Shown one piece after another: positions 1 through 6,307 of a DNA stretch of 15,752 nucleotides. This stretch comes from DATFIX01 sp047617305. Its GTDB lineage: Archaea; Halobacteriota; Halobacteria; Halobacteriales; Natrialbaceae. The stretch's first letter is position 1. Every line of letters starts with the position of its first letter. Both the position numbers and the translations under genes were made by a program. The DNA lies in assembly GCA_047617305.1 (NCBI GenBank), contig JBLGCL010000055.1, positions 1-15,752 on the forward strand. Reading direction: 5' to 3'. Below the pieces are notes generated by a model. That model was not told the DNA's origin and did no database searches. It saw nothing but the letters and a program-made list of their open reading frames with translations.

Positions 1-293
1 CGGACCTCCTGACGGGTATGAGGAAGGATTTCCATGTTTGGGGCTCGTGTCGGAGATTCTGTCGAGACGCCGGGCGAGCCGGGCATTGTACTGGGGGTTC
101 AACTTCTGGTGTCTGGGGGTTTCCAGTCAGATCGCGACCCTCCTCGACGGTCGCCTCGTCGGCAGACGCGTTGCCGTCGTCGACGGTTTTGCCGTCGCCT
201 TGCCAGTACAGAGCCTCCGAGAGGTATTGGACCGTCCCGTCGAGGGCCGATTCTCGTAGGCCCGCCCGCTCACGCGAACCCTGCCCGACTTCA
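1..293 (-). pseudogene. coding-like remnant downstream of tRNA-Thr, unidentified
   Basis: On the minus strand one frame stays open from the tRNA end to the window edge. Between about 120 and 290 it has the G/C-rich third positions and acidic composition of a haloarchaeal protein; recognisable stretches are LDGTVQYLSEALYWQGDG and DDGNASADEATVEE. I found no ATG, GTG or TTG start in this frame, so it is not an intact gene as it stands. Composition becomes less coding-like below about position 110. The gene is truncated at the window edge. It could be the 3' remnant of an integrated or transposed element beside a tRNA; near 1-35 the minus strand reads GGAA then AGGAGGTC, loosely like the IS200/IS605-type end near 7791. 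I do not recognise the family. Confidence 0.3.
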
Positions 294-392
294 AATATAT
301 CCGTTAGGAGACATAATTCGTCTCGCCATGGGCCGTTCCAAGAAGCACGGTTTTCGCCTACAGCCGCGTTCGCATGTGAGCAGAACGGCGGA

Positions 393-469
393 AGCCAGGG
401 GTGGGATTTGAACCCACGAAATCTCGATTACAAGTCGAGTGCTTGAGACCGGGCCCAAGCTCCCCTGGC
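393..469 (-). tRNA. tRNA-Thr (anticodon UGU)
   Basis: The reverse complement folds as a standard 76-nt class I tRNA plus a discriminator base. The acceptor arms GCCAGGG and CCCTGGC pair over 7 bp. The D stem is GCTT/AAGC. The anticodon arm is CTCGA-CTTGTAA-TCGAG, giving anticodon TGT (Thr). The T arm is GTGGG-TTCAAAT-CCCAC. The discriminator is U and CCA is not encoded. No strong TATA box is visible; the AT-richer ACTCAAAGG at about 492-500, inside the end of the acetyltransferase gene, is at a suitable distance. Confidence 0.95.
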
Positions 470-480
470 GCACCCGGAGG

Positions 481-975
481 TTAACGGTCGTCCTTTGAGT
501 GCGTATCGCTTTCGTCCGAGAGCGCTTTCTCCATCGTCACCCGGTGCGGGTCGTAGCCGTGGCGCCGATAGAACCGGCGCGCGTCCTCGTTGGCGGCCAT
601 GACCTCCAGGGAGACGACGTCGGCACCCCGCTCGTCGAGCCTGGACTCGGCCGCGTCGAGGAGGTCCGACCCGACGCCCTCGTCCCGGCGTTCCGGGGCG
701 ACGAAGAGGTACGGGACGACCCCGCGGGTCGCCCCCAGTTCCAGCGGCCCGCGTTCGATCTTCAGCGTGAGGAACCCGATCGGGGTCCCCTCGTCGCGGG
801 CCACGAGGACGTCGTCGGCGACGATCCGCCGGCCGAGCGACTCGCGTATCGCCTCGCGGCTCGGACCCGCGCGGACGTGGCTGCCGTGGTCGCGCTGTTC
901 CCGAACGAGCGTGACCCACGCCTCGACCAGGACGTCGACGTCGTCCAGCGTCGCCGGTTCGATGTCAATCTCCAT
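481..975 (-). CDS. GNAT family N-acetyltransferase
   Basis: A 164-residue protein of the GNAT fold, expected to move an acetyl group from acetyl-CoA to an amine; the substrate cannot be read from sequence. The acetyl-CoA binding motif A is RRDEGVGSDLL (residues 96-106), matching R/Q-x-x-G-x-G. It follows the beta-4 strand VPYLFVAPE (88-95). Motif B is NEDARRFYRRHGYDPHRVTMEK (129-150), with the usual Tyr near the C-terminal side. The length is normal for a single-domain GNAT. The start codon overlaps the last 11 bases of phosphoglycerate kinase on the same strand, so the two are probably co-transcribed and translationally coupled. The gene ends 12 bp before tRNA-Thr. A highly acidic C-terminal tail is typical of haloarchaeal proteins. 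Confidence 0.88.
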   Translation of the reverse strand: MEIDIEPATLDDVDVLVEAWVTLVREQRDHGSHVRAGPSREAIRESLGRRIVADDVLVARDEGTPIGFLTLKIERGPLELGATRGVVPYLFVAPERRDEGVGSDLLDAAESRLDERGADVVSLEVMAANEDARRFYRRHGYDPHRVTMEKALSDESDTHSKDDR

Positions 976-2170
976 CCGCGAGGAGCGCGGCCGCGGGCAG
1001 TTCCTCGCCCGTCAGGAGCGTCAGGGCAGCCCCGCCGCCGGTGCTCACGTGGGAGAAGCCCTCGATGCCCAGCGTCCGGAGCGCGGCGGCAGTGTCCCCG
1101 CCGCCGACGATGCTCGTGGTCACCCGGGTAGCGGCCTCAAAGATCCCCCGGGTGCCCCGACGGAACCGTTCGTCCTCGCAGACGCCGGCGGGACCGTTGA
1201 GGATTACTGTTTCGGCGTCGGCCATGCGGTCGGCGTAGTCGGCGATCGTCGCCTCGCCGACGTCCATGGCGGCCTCGCTTTCGCGGGGCGGGAGGTCCTC
1301 GAGGGGAAGCTCCACCCGCTCGCCGTCGCGATCGACGGCGACGTCGCTCGGGCGGTGAATCCGATCGCCGTAGTCCGCGAGCAGGCGTTCGGCCCGCTCG
1401 ATCTCGTCGGCGTAGCCCTCCTCCTCGATGAACTCGCGGGAAGCGTCCCCAAGTTCGACCCCGTCGGCCAGGAGGAACACGTTGGCCACCACGCCGGTCG
1501 TCAGGACCCCGTCGGCGAGCCCGCGCTCCAGGACGCTCTCGACCACCTGGATCGAGTCGGATACCTTCGCGCCGCCGATCACGTAGAGCCGGGGCGTCGG
1601 CGTGTCCTCGATGTTGCCGAGCACGTCGAGTTCGGTTTCCATGACCCGGCCGGCGTAGCTGGGCAGGCGCTCGGGGAACCCGACCATCGACGGCTGGGAC
1701 CGATGGGCGGCGGCGAAGGCGTCGTTGACGAAGGCGTCGAGGGCGGGCGCGAGTCGCTCGACGAGGTAGGTTTCGGCGGCCCGTCCGGGGGCGAACTCCA
1801 TGTACTCCTCGCTGTAAAAGCGGGTGTTCTCGAGGACGACCGCCTCGCCGTCGTCGAGTGCGGCGACCGCCTCGCGGGCCGCGGCGCCGAAGGTGACGTC
1901 GACGAAGTCGACGGGCGCGTCGAGGAGTTCGTCGAACCGTTCGGCGTGGGGTTCGAGGGAGGCGAACTCGTCGCCGCCCGGCCGGCCCTGGTGGGCGAGG
2001 ACGGCCACGCGGGCGCCCCGATCGAGCAGTTCGGCGAGGGTCTCCCGGTGGGCTCGCAATCGGGCGTCGTCCGCCAGTTCCGTCGGCGACGCCAACGGGC
2101 TGTTGACGTCGATCCGGACGCCGACCGTCGCGCCGGCGACGTCGAGGTCGTCGAGGGTCCGTATCGTCAT
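965..2170 (-). CDS. pgk: phosphoglycerate kinase
   Basis: A 401-residue cytoplasmic enzyme that interconverts 1,3-bisphosphoglycerate and ADP with 3-phosphoglycerate and ATP in glycolysis and gluconeogenesis. The N-terminal signature VGVRIDVNSP (residues 16-25) carries the substrate-binding Arg, Asp and Asn. The archaeal-style AHQGRPGG follows at 59-66. The hinge and nucleotide regions include NDAFAAAHRSQPS (149-161), GGAKVSDS (199-206), NGPAGVCED (325-333), GGGDTAAAL (356-364) and STGGGAALTLLTG (376-388). Length is normal. I chose the ATG at 2170 over the one at 2197: the protein then begins MTIRTLDDLD, as in relatives, and the TATA-like box at 2201-2210 is too close for the upstream start. 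The 3' end overlaps the GNAT gene by 11 bp. Confidence 0.96.
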   Translation of the reverse strand: MTIRTLDDLDVAGATVGVRIDVNSPLASPTELADDARLRAHRETLAELLDRGARVAVLAHQGRPGGDEFASLEPHAERFDELLDAPVDFVDVTFGAAAREAVAALDDGEAVVLENTRFYSEEYMEFAPGRAAETYLVERLAPALDAFVNDAFAAAHRSQPSMVGFPERLPSYAGRVMETELDVLGNIEDTPTPRLYVIGGAKVSDSIQVVESVLERGLADGVLTTGVVANVFLLADGVELGDASREFIEEEGYADEIERAERLLADYGDRIHRPSDVAVDRDGERVELPLEDLPPRESEAAMDVGEATIADYADRMADAETVILNGPAGVCEDERFRRGTRGIFEAATRVTTSIVGGGDTAAALRTLGIEGFSHVSTGGGAALTLLTGEELPAAALLADGD

Positions 2171-2200
2171 GTGGGGGCGTCCGACGGGCCCCGACAAAGG

Positions 2201-2210
2201 CGTTTCTAAA
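2201..2210 (-). promoter_or_regulatory. probable TATA box of pgk
   Basis: The minus strand reads TTTAGAAACG, an AT-rich island in GC-rich DNA, centred about 35 nt before the chosen pgk start. It implies a very short leader and supports the start at 2170. Confidence 0.45.
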
Positions 2211-2272
2211 GCACTGCTAGACGCTCGACGTTCGAGGGCGACGGGCGGAACGAAAGCGACAGCGCGGAGTGA

Positions 2273-2851
2273 TCAGACGCCCCGGCAGTCCGCACAGACC
2301 AGTTGACCGTTCTCCTCGGCGAGCGAGTGCGAGAGGGCACCGCAAACCTCGCAGATCCCCTGGCGTTCGAAGCCGACGTGCTCGCCGGCGCCTTCCCTGG
2401 TCGGATTGGCCGACGTCGCTCGCGGCTCGTTGCCGGGCGCGGCCGTCCCGGCGCTGGTCGTCGTTCTGGGCATCGAGCCGGTGGCGGCGATGACGTCGCG
2501 CTGGGTCAGGACCCCGACGATGTCGTCGTTTTCGGTCACGAGGAGGTTCCGGATGCCTTCGCGGGTCATGGTGCCGGCCGCTTCGCTCAGCCCCCGGTCA
2601 GGGTCGACGGTGACGACTGGGCTCGACATGATCGTCGAGATCTCGGTGGTTTCGGGGTCGCGTTCGTCCGCGACCAGGCCGAGGACGTCCCACTCGGTGA
2701 CGATGCCCACCGGTTCGCTGCCGCGGAGAACGATCACGCAGGCCGATGCCTCGTCGCGCATCAGTTTGACCGCTCCGAGGACGCTGTCGCTTTCGCTCAC
2801 GCCGACGTATTCCCGGGACATTACCTCCCGGATCGTCACGTCGCTCTCCAT
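2273..2851 (-). CDS. CBS-pair protein with C-terminal zinc ribbon
   Basis: A 192-residue protein with two CBS motifs (residues about 8-63 and 70-125). CBS pairs form a Bateman module that usually binds adenine nucleotides or SAM and acts as an energy or redox sensor. Diagnostic stretches are VGIVTEWDVLG and IVGVLTQRDVIAA, each ending a CBS motif with the T/S-x-x-D pattern that contacts ribose. A Thr/Ala/Gly-rich linker (129-155) follows, then a four-cysteine knuckle pair CEVCG (167-171) and CADCRG (186-191) that should bind one zinc. The ligand and partner are unknown; the zinc ribbon suggests protein or nucleic-acid contact. A TATA box 28 nt before the ATG indicates a leaderless monocistronic mRNA. 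Confidence 0.88.
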   Translation of the reverse strand: MESDVTIREVMSREYVGVSESDSVLGAVKLMRDEASACVIVLRGSEPVGIVTEWDVLGLVADERDPETTEISTIMSSPVVTVDPDRGLSEAAGTMTREGIRNLLVTENDDIVGVLTQRDVIAATGSMPRTTTSAGTAAPGNEPRATSANPTREGAGEHVGFERQGICEVCGALSHSLAEENGQLVCADCRGV

Positions 2852-2874
2852 GCCCGAGGGTTGGCCGCAGTCGG

Positions 2875-2883
2875 CCTAAAAGG
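2875..2883 (-). promoter_or_regulatory. TATA box of the CBS-domain gene
   Basis: The minus strand reads CCTTTTAGG, centred 28 nt before the ATG at 2851, the spacing expected for a leaderless haloarchaeal transcript. Confidence 0.55.
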
Positions 2884-2922
2884 TACCCCCGCTACATTTA
2901 ACTCCGCGCTGGCCCAAGTCAG

Positions 2923-3684
2923 CTAGTCCGCAAATTCGACGCGCGTGCCGTCGTGTCGGCAGGTTTCCAGCGCTTCCTTCGCGTCCATTCCGGCGGACTG
3001 TGCGGTCCGGGCGGTGCCGACGCCCACCTTGAGTTCCACGTCGACGGTGTCCTCGACGTGCTCGATCGCGTCGCGGTACTCCCGTTCCGAGAGCGACGGG
3101 GCGACCGCGATGACGTTGTCGCCCCCCACGAAAAACGAAAGGGCGTCGTTCGCCCGCCGCATGTACCGCATGAGCGACGCGTAGCCCTGTTCGATCTCGA
3201 TGAAGGTGTCGAAGGCGTTGAGCCGGTCGGTGTACTTCCCGGTGGCGTCGTTGACGTCGAAGTGGGCGATCTGGAGGTCACGGTCGGCCCGCTCCGCCTC
3301 GTCGAGGGGCGTTCCGCGGAGGATTTCGGTTCGATCGACGTCCTGGGCGCTGCCGGCGTCCTGGAGGTGTTCGGTGGCGACCGACAGGGCGTCGACCGGG
3401 GAGGAATCGACCCCGATCCCGAAGCTCACGGTGACGGGATAGCGGTTGCGCACGGACTCCTGGATGAGTTCGTGATCGGCGACGTCGAGGCCGTTGGTTA
3501 CCGCCATCATGTTGTCGAACCGGGTGAAGAAGACGTATCCCTCCTCGTTGCCGATCAACTGCGAGAGGTCGGCGTACAGTCGCGACTGGAGGGTCTGGAG
3601 GTCGACCTCCCGGCGGGGCGATGGGGTGACCGTCCACGGACCGTAGTTGTCGATCTGGATGAGAGTGACCTGGGTGTTCGTCAC
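2923..3684 (-). CDS. gch3: GTP cyclohydrolase III (GTP cyclohydrolase IIa)
   Basis: A 253-residue archaeal enzyme that opens the imidazole ring of GTP to a formylamino-pyrimidine ribonucleotide, the first step toward riboflavin and the deazaflavin of F420. The protein begins MTNTQVTLIQIDNYGPWTVT; the strand carrying Asp12 is the metal and GTP palm motif. The second, duplicated palm half contains FFVGGDNVIAVAP (184-196). The tail KVGVGTARTAQSAGMDAKEA (219-238) is typical of the family. I place the start at the GTG at 3684: upstream in-frame codons include only a TTG at 3714 that overlaps the probable TATA box. Relatives begin at the equivalent MTNTQ. The gene is spaced 71 bp from the next gene on the same strand. 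Confidence 0.92.
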   Translation of the reverse strand: MTNTQVTLIQIDNYGPWTVTPSPRREVDLQTLQSRLYADLSQLIGNEEGYVFFTRFDNMMAVTNGLDVADHELIQESVRNRYPVTVSFGIGVDSSPVDALSVATEHLQDAGSAQDVDRTEILRGTPLDEAERADRDLQIAHFDVNDATGKYTDRLNAFDTFIEIEQGYASLMRYMRRANDALSFFVGGDNVIAVAPSLSEREYRDAIEHVEDTVDVELKVGVGTARTAQSAGMDAKEALETCRHDGTRVEFAD

Positions 3685-3709
3685 GGTTGGCGTCCGTTCG
3701 GGGTCGTCG

Positions 3710-3719
3710 CGCAAAAGTG
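3710..3719 (-). promoter_or_regulatory. probable TATA box of gch3
   Basis: The minus strand reads CACTTTTGCG, centred about 31 nt before the GTG start at 3684. It overlaps the TTG that would otherwise extend the protein by ten residues, so it decides the start. Confidence 0.45.
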
Positions 3720-3762
3720 ATCCGATGCGGAACGGGTGGCGGAAGCCGCCGACGGAGTGCGA

Positions 3763-4089
3763 TCAGGCCCGTTTCGTCTCCGGGTCCTCGCCGACGGGGT
3801 GGTAGTCCCAGAAGTCGCCCTCGCGCATGGCGTCTCCCACCGCGCGGTGCAGGTCGGGGAACGTTTCGAACTCGTCGGGTTCGACGTACTCGAAGATCTC
3901 GCGGAGCGCCACGACGCGCTCGTGATTGATGCGGATCGGGTCGTCGCCGTGCTCGTCGAGGAACGCCTCTTTCCCCAGCGGGAAGTCCTCGTCCTCGTCG
4001 ACCTTCTTCGCGATGATGGCCATCCCGTACTTGCGGCCACCCTCGCTGCCCTCGTCGCCGTCGGGGTCGTGGGGCCAGTCCTCGCTCAT
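3763..4089 (-). CDS. DUF5785-like small haloarchaeal protein
   Basis: A 108-residue very acidic protein beginning MSEDWPHDPDGDEGSEGG and followed by KYGMAIIAKKVDEDEDFPL. I associate this pattern with DUF5785, a conserved haloarchaeal family of unknown function; the family number is from memory. The middle (residues about 40-85) predicts mostly helix, including NHERVVALREIFEYVE. No cysteine pairs, membrane segments or catalytic motif are visible. An in-frame ATG at 4215 would add 42 residues of non-conserved, basic composition and lies upstream of the TATA box at 4111-4121, so I start at 4089. It sits between gch3 and the CoA-transferase, all minus strand but each with its own promoter, so no operon partner is implied. 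Confidence 0.85.
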   Translation of the reverse strand: MSEDWPHDPDGDEGSEGGRKYGMAIIAKKVDEDEDFPLGKEAFLDEHGDDPIRINHERVVALREIFEYVEPDEFETFPDLHRAVGDAMREGDFWDYHPVGEDPETKRA

Positions 4090-4110
4090 AGCCGGTCCTG
4101 TGGTCGGCGA

Positions 4111-4121
4111 GCACAAATACC
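4111..4121 (-). promoter_or_regulatory. TATA box of the DUF5785-like gene
   Basis: The minus strand reads GGTATTTGTGC, centred about 28 nt before the ATG at 4089. It excludes the longer start at 4215. Confidence 0.5.
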
Positions 4122-4192
4122 TTCCCGATCCGGGGACGGTTTGGCCGATTTTGTCGGCCGTCCGTCGCGGCTTCGTTCCGATAGTCCAGCCG

Positions 4193-5377
4193 TCACTCGT
4201 CGGCCGACCCGTCATTCGGGGAGGCGGCCGCTTCCCGGAGGATCACCTCGCGGTGCTCGTCCAGCAGCGGTGCCCGCCCGCGCGGTCGGGGGTCCGTCTC
4301 GCTCATCTTGATCGGGTTGCCGGCGACCGTTACCTCGCGATCGGCCCCGGGTTGCTCGACCGTCGCCAGCATGTCGCGCTTTCGGACGTGTGGATCCGCG
4401 AAGACGTCCGCCACGTCCTGGACCGGCGCGACCGGGACGTCGCCCTCCAGCGCCGCGACGAGCGTTTCGGTATCGTGCGCACGCATCCACCCGGCGATTT
4501 CCGCTCGCAGGTGGTCGCGGGCCGCCAGGCGGTCGTCCGGCGTCGGGTAGTCCGCGACGAGGGCCGGCCGGTCCATGGCCTCGCACAGCCCTCGCCAGTG
4601 GCCGTCCGAGAAGGCGGCGATCACCACGTAGCCGTCGGCGGTTTCGAACGCGTCGTAGGGGAACAGCGTCGGGTGGGAGTTGCCCTGTCGCGTGAGCACC
4701 TCGCGAGCGTAGGAGTAGTGGTACACGGTCCGCTCGCACAGCGAGACCATAGCGTCGTACATCGCGGTGTCGACGTACTGCCCCTCGCCCGTTCGCTCGC
4801 GATGGTGGAGGGCGGCGAGGATGCCGACGGCGTGAAGCACCGCGGTGTAGAGGTCGCCGATCCCGGGACCGGTCTTCGTCGGCGGGCCGTCCGCCGGTCC
4901 GGTGATCTCCATCACGCCGCCCAGCGCCTGCGCCATCAGGTCGAACGCGGGGTATTCCTGGCGGTCGGTCTCCCCGCAGCGCGGGTCGCCGTAGCCACGG
5001 ATCGAGGCGTAGACGAGTTCGGGGTTGCGCTCCGAGAGGGTCTCGTAGGAGAGGCCGAAGGACTCCATCGTCCCGGCCCGATAGCTCTCGATCACGACGT
5101 CGGCGTCGTCGACGAGCGCGAGGAAGTCCTCGCGATCACCCTGGTCCCGAAGGTCGAGTTCGATCGAGCGCTTCCCACGGTTGACGCTCTGGAAATACCC
5201 GCCGTACGGTTCCGCCTCAGGGTCGTCCACGTACGGCGGGTTCTCGCGGATCAGGTCCCCGCCGGGGCGCTCGACCTTCACTACGTCCGCGCCCATGTCC
5301 GCGAGGAGCATCGTGCAGTAGGGTCCGGCGAGCATCTGCGTGAGGTCGATCACCCGGAGGTCCGAAAGCGCACCCAT
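4193..5377 (-). CDS. CaiB/BaiF family (family III) CoA-transferase
   Basis: A 394-residue enzyme of the formyl-CoA/carnitine-CoA transferase family, which moves CoA between carboxylic acids through an aspartyl-CoA anhydride. The N-terminal stretch LRVIDLTQMLAGPYCTMLLA (residues 7-26) and ADVVKVERPGGD (30-41) are classic. The likely catalytic Asp is D175 in GPGIGDLYTA. The HHRERTGEGQYVDTAMYDAM region (191-210) and the C-terminal DPHVRKRDM are also typical. Length is normal. Start at 5377 gives the usual MGALSDLRVIDL; the ATG at 5404 overlaps the promoter box. Substrates are not readable. Haloarchaeal relatives include methylaspartate-cycle mesaconate transferases, but the divergent HpaI-type aldolase points to a dicarboxylate or hydroxy-acid catabolic role instead (inference). 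Confidence 0.9.
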   Translation of the reverse strand: MGALSDLRVIDLTQMLAGPYCTMLLADMGADVVKVERPGGDLIRENPPYVDDPEAEPYGGYFQSVNRGKRSIELDLRDQGDREDFLALVDDADVVIESYRAGTMESFGLSYETLSERNPELVYASIRGYGDPRCGETDRQEYPAFDLMAQALGGVMEITGPADGPPTKTGPGIGDLYTAVLHAVGILAALHHRERTGEGQYVDTAMYDAMVSLCERTVYHYSYAREVLTRQGNSHPTLFPYDAFETADGYVVIAAFSDGHWRGLCEAMDRPALVADYPTPDDRLAARDHLRAEIAGWMRAHDTETLVAALEGDVPVAPVQDVADVFADPHVRKRDMLATVEQPGADREVTVAGNPIKMSETDPRPRGRAPLLDEHREVILREAAASPNDGSADE

Positions 5378-5399
5378 GCGTGCGGGTCCGCGCCACAGG

Positions 5400-5409
5400 G
5401 ACAAAACCT
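5400..5409 (-). promoter_or_regulatory. probable TATA box of the CoA-transferase gene
   Basis: The minus strand reads AGGTTTTGTC, centred about 27 nt before the ATG at 5377. Confidence 0.4.
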
Positions 5410-5430
5410 TCCGGTGCAGTATGGTCGGGC

Positions 5431-5470
5431 CGAAAGGGATCGAAGGAGGTCGAAAGGGGTCGAGTCGACC
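5431..5470. repeat. four 10-bp tandem units in the divergent promoter region
   Basis: The sequence reads CGAAAGGGAT, CGAAGGAGGT, CGAAAGGGGT, CGAGTCGACC with exact 10-bp period. The first three differ at few positions and the fourth keeps only the CGA start and ends in the palindrome GTCGAC. The array ends 10 bp before the TATA box of the aldolase gene and lies about 20 bp behind the box of the divergent CoA-transferase gene. One-turn phasing puts all units on one face of the helix, as expected for cooperative regulator binding. Confidence 0.5.
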
Positions 5471-5480
5471 GCGACGACAA

Positions 5481-5490
5481 CGTATTTTTA
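5481..5490 (+). promoter_or_regulatory. TATA box of the HpaI-type aldolase gene
   Basis: CGTATTTTTA is centred 27 nt before the ATG at 5513. It is one of the clearest boxes in the window and indicates a leaderless transcript. Confidence 0.6.
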
Positions 5491-5512
5491 CCGGCCTGCC
5501 GCCGGTCTAGCC

Positions 5513-6277
5513 ATGACCGTCCGCGACGCGATTCGCGACCGCGAACCCGTCACCGCGACCTGGGTCTCGATCGGGCACCCGGCGATCGCCGAGTTGAGCA
5601 GCGCGCTGGACTTCGACCTCGTCTTCCTCGACACCGAACACGCCCCGACGAGCGTCGAGACGCTGGAGAACATGCTCCGGGGCGTCGCGGCCGGCGGGGA
5701 CGCCGCGCCGGTCGTCCGGGTCCCCTGGAACGATCCGGTCCGGATCAAGCGCGTCCTCGACGCCGGCGCGGACGGCGTGATGGCGCCGATGATCGACACC
5801 CGCGAGCAGGCCCAGTCGTTCGTCGCGGCCGCCCGATACCCGCCGGACGGGATTCGCGGGGTGGCGCCCGTCCGCGCCTCCGGCTACGTGACCGGGTTCG
5901 AGGAGTACGTCGAGACGGCCAACGATCGGGTCCTGACGATCGCGCAGATCGAGACCGAGCGGGGGGTCAGGAACGCCGGCGAGATCGCTGCCGTCGACGA
6001 TCTCGACGCGCTGTTCGTCGGCCCGGCCGACCTCTCGACCGCCCTCGGGCACTTCGGCGCGCCGGACCACAAGGAGGTCGACGACGCCATCGAACGGGTC
6101 GTCGAGGCCGCGCACGACGCCGGCACGGCCGTCGGAACGATCGCGACGGACACGGACGACGTCCCGCGGTGGATCGACCGCGGCATGGACTTCCTCGTCG
6201 TCGGCCTCGATATCGGGTACCTCGCCGACGGGGCCGTCGAAGCGCTGGAGACCTACCAGCGCGCGCTCAACCGCTGA
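5513..6277 (+). CDS. HpcH/HpaI family class II aldolase
   Basis: A 254-residue TIM-barrel aldolase of the HpaI branch, which reversibly cleaves 4-hydroxy-2-oxo acids to pyruvate plus an aldehyde with a divalent metal. The catalytic His is H43 in FLDTEHAPTS. The carboxylate-binding Arg is R69 in APVVRVPWND. Metal ligands are E147 in IAQIETERG and D173 in FVGPADLS. The GADGVMAPMIDT strand (85-96) is also typical. Length matches the family. The motif set separates it from the citramalyl/malyl-CoA lyase branch. The ATG is set by the TATA box at 5481. It is divergent from the CoA-transferase gene across 135 bp containing the 10-bp repeats, and convergent with the amidohydrolase gene (30 bp between stops). 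The natural substrate (hydroxy-oxo dicarboxylate or deoxy sugar acid) is open. Confidence 0.9.
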   Translation: MTVRDAIRDREPVTATWVSIGHPAIAELSSALDFDLVFLDTEHAPTSVETLENMLRGVAAGGDAAPVVRVPWNDPVRIKRVLDAGADGVMAPMIDTREQAQSFVAAARYPPDGIRGVAPVRASGYVTGFEEYVETANDRVLTIAQIETERGVRNAGEIAAVDDLDALFVGPADLSTALGHFGAPDHKEVDDAIERVVEAAHDAGTAVGTIATDTDDVPRWIDRGMDFLVVGLDIGYLADGAVEALETYQRALNR

Positions 6278-6307
6278 ACCGGTCGGCGGCGATCCCGACG
6301 GGGCCGT

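Noticed and set aside
590..2209. 539-codon plus-strand frame opposite pgk and the acetyltransferase
   Set aside because: It is antisense to two genes with full family signatures and its translation has no recognisable domain; long antisense frames are common in GC-rich haloarchaeal DNA.
3682..3714. Longer gch3 start at the TTG at 3714
   Set aside because: The TTG lies in the probable TATA box, and relatives begin at the equivalent of the GTG at 3684.
3926..6277. 783-codon plus-strand frame ending with the HpaI-type aldolase
   Set aside because: Only the part from 5513 is real. The upstream portion is antisense to the CoA-transferase and crosses the aldolase promoter.
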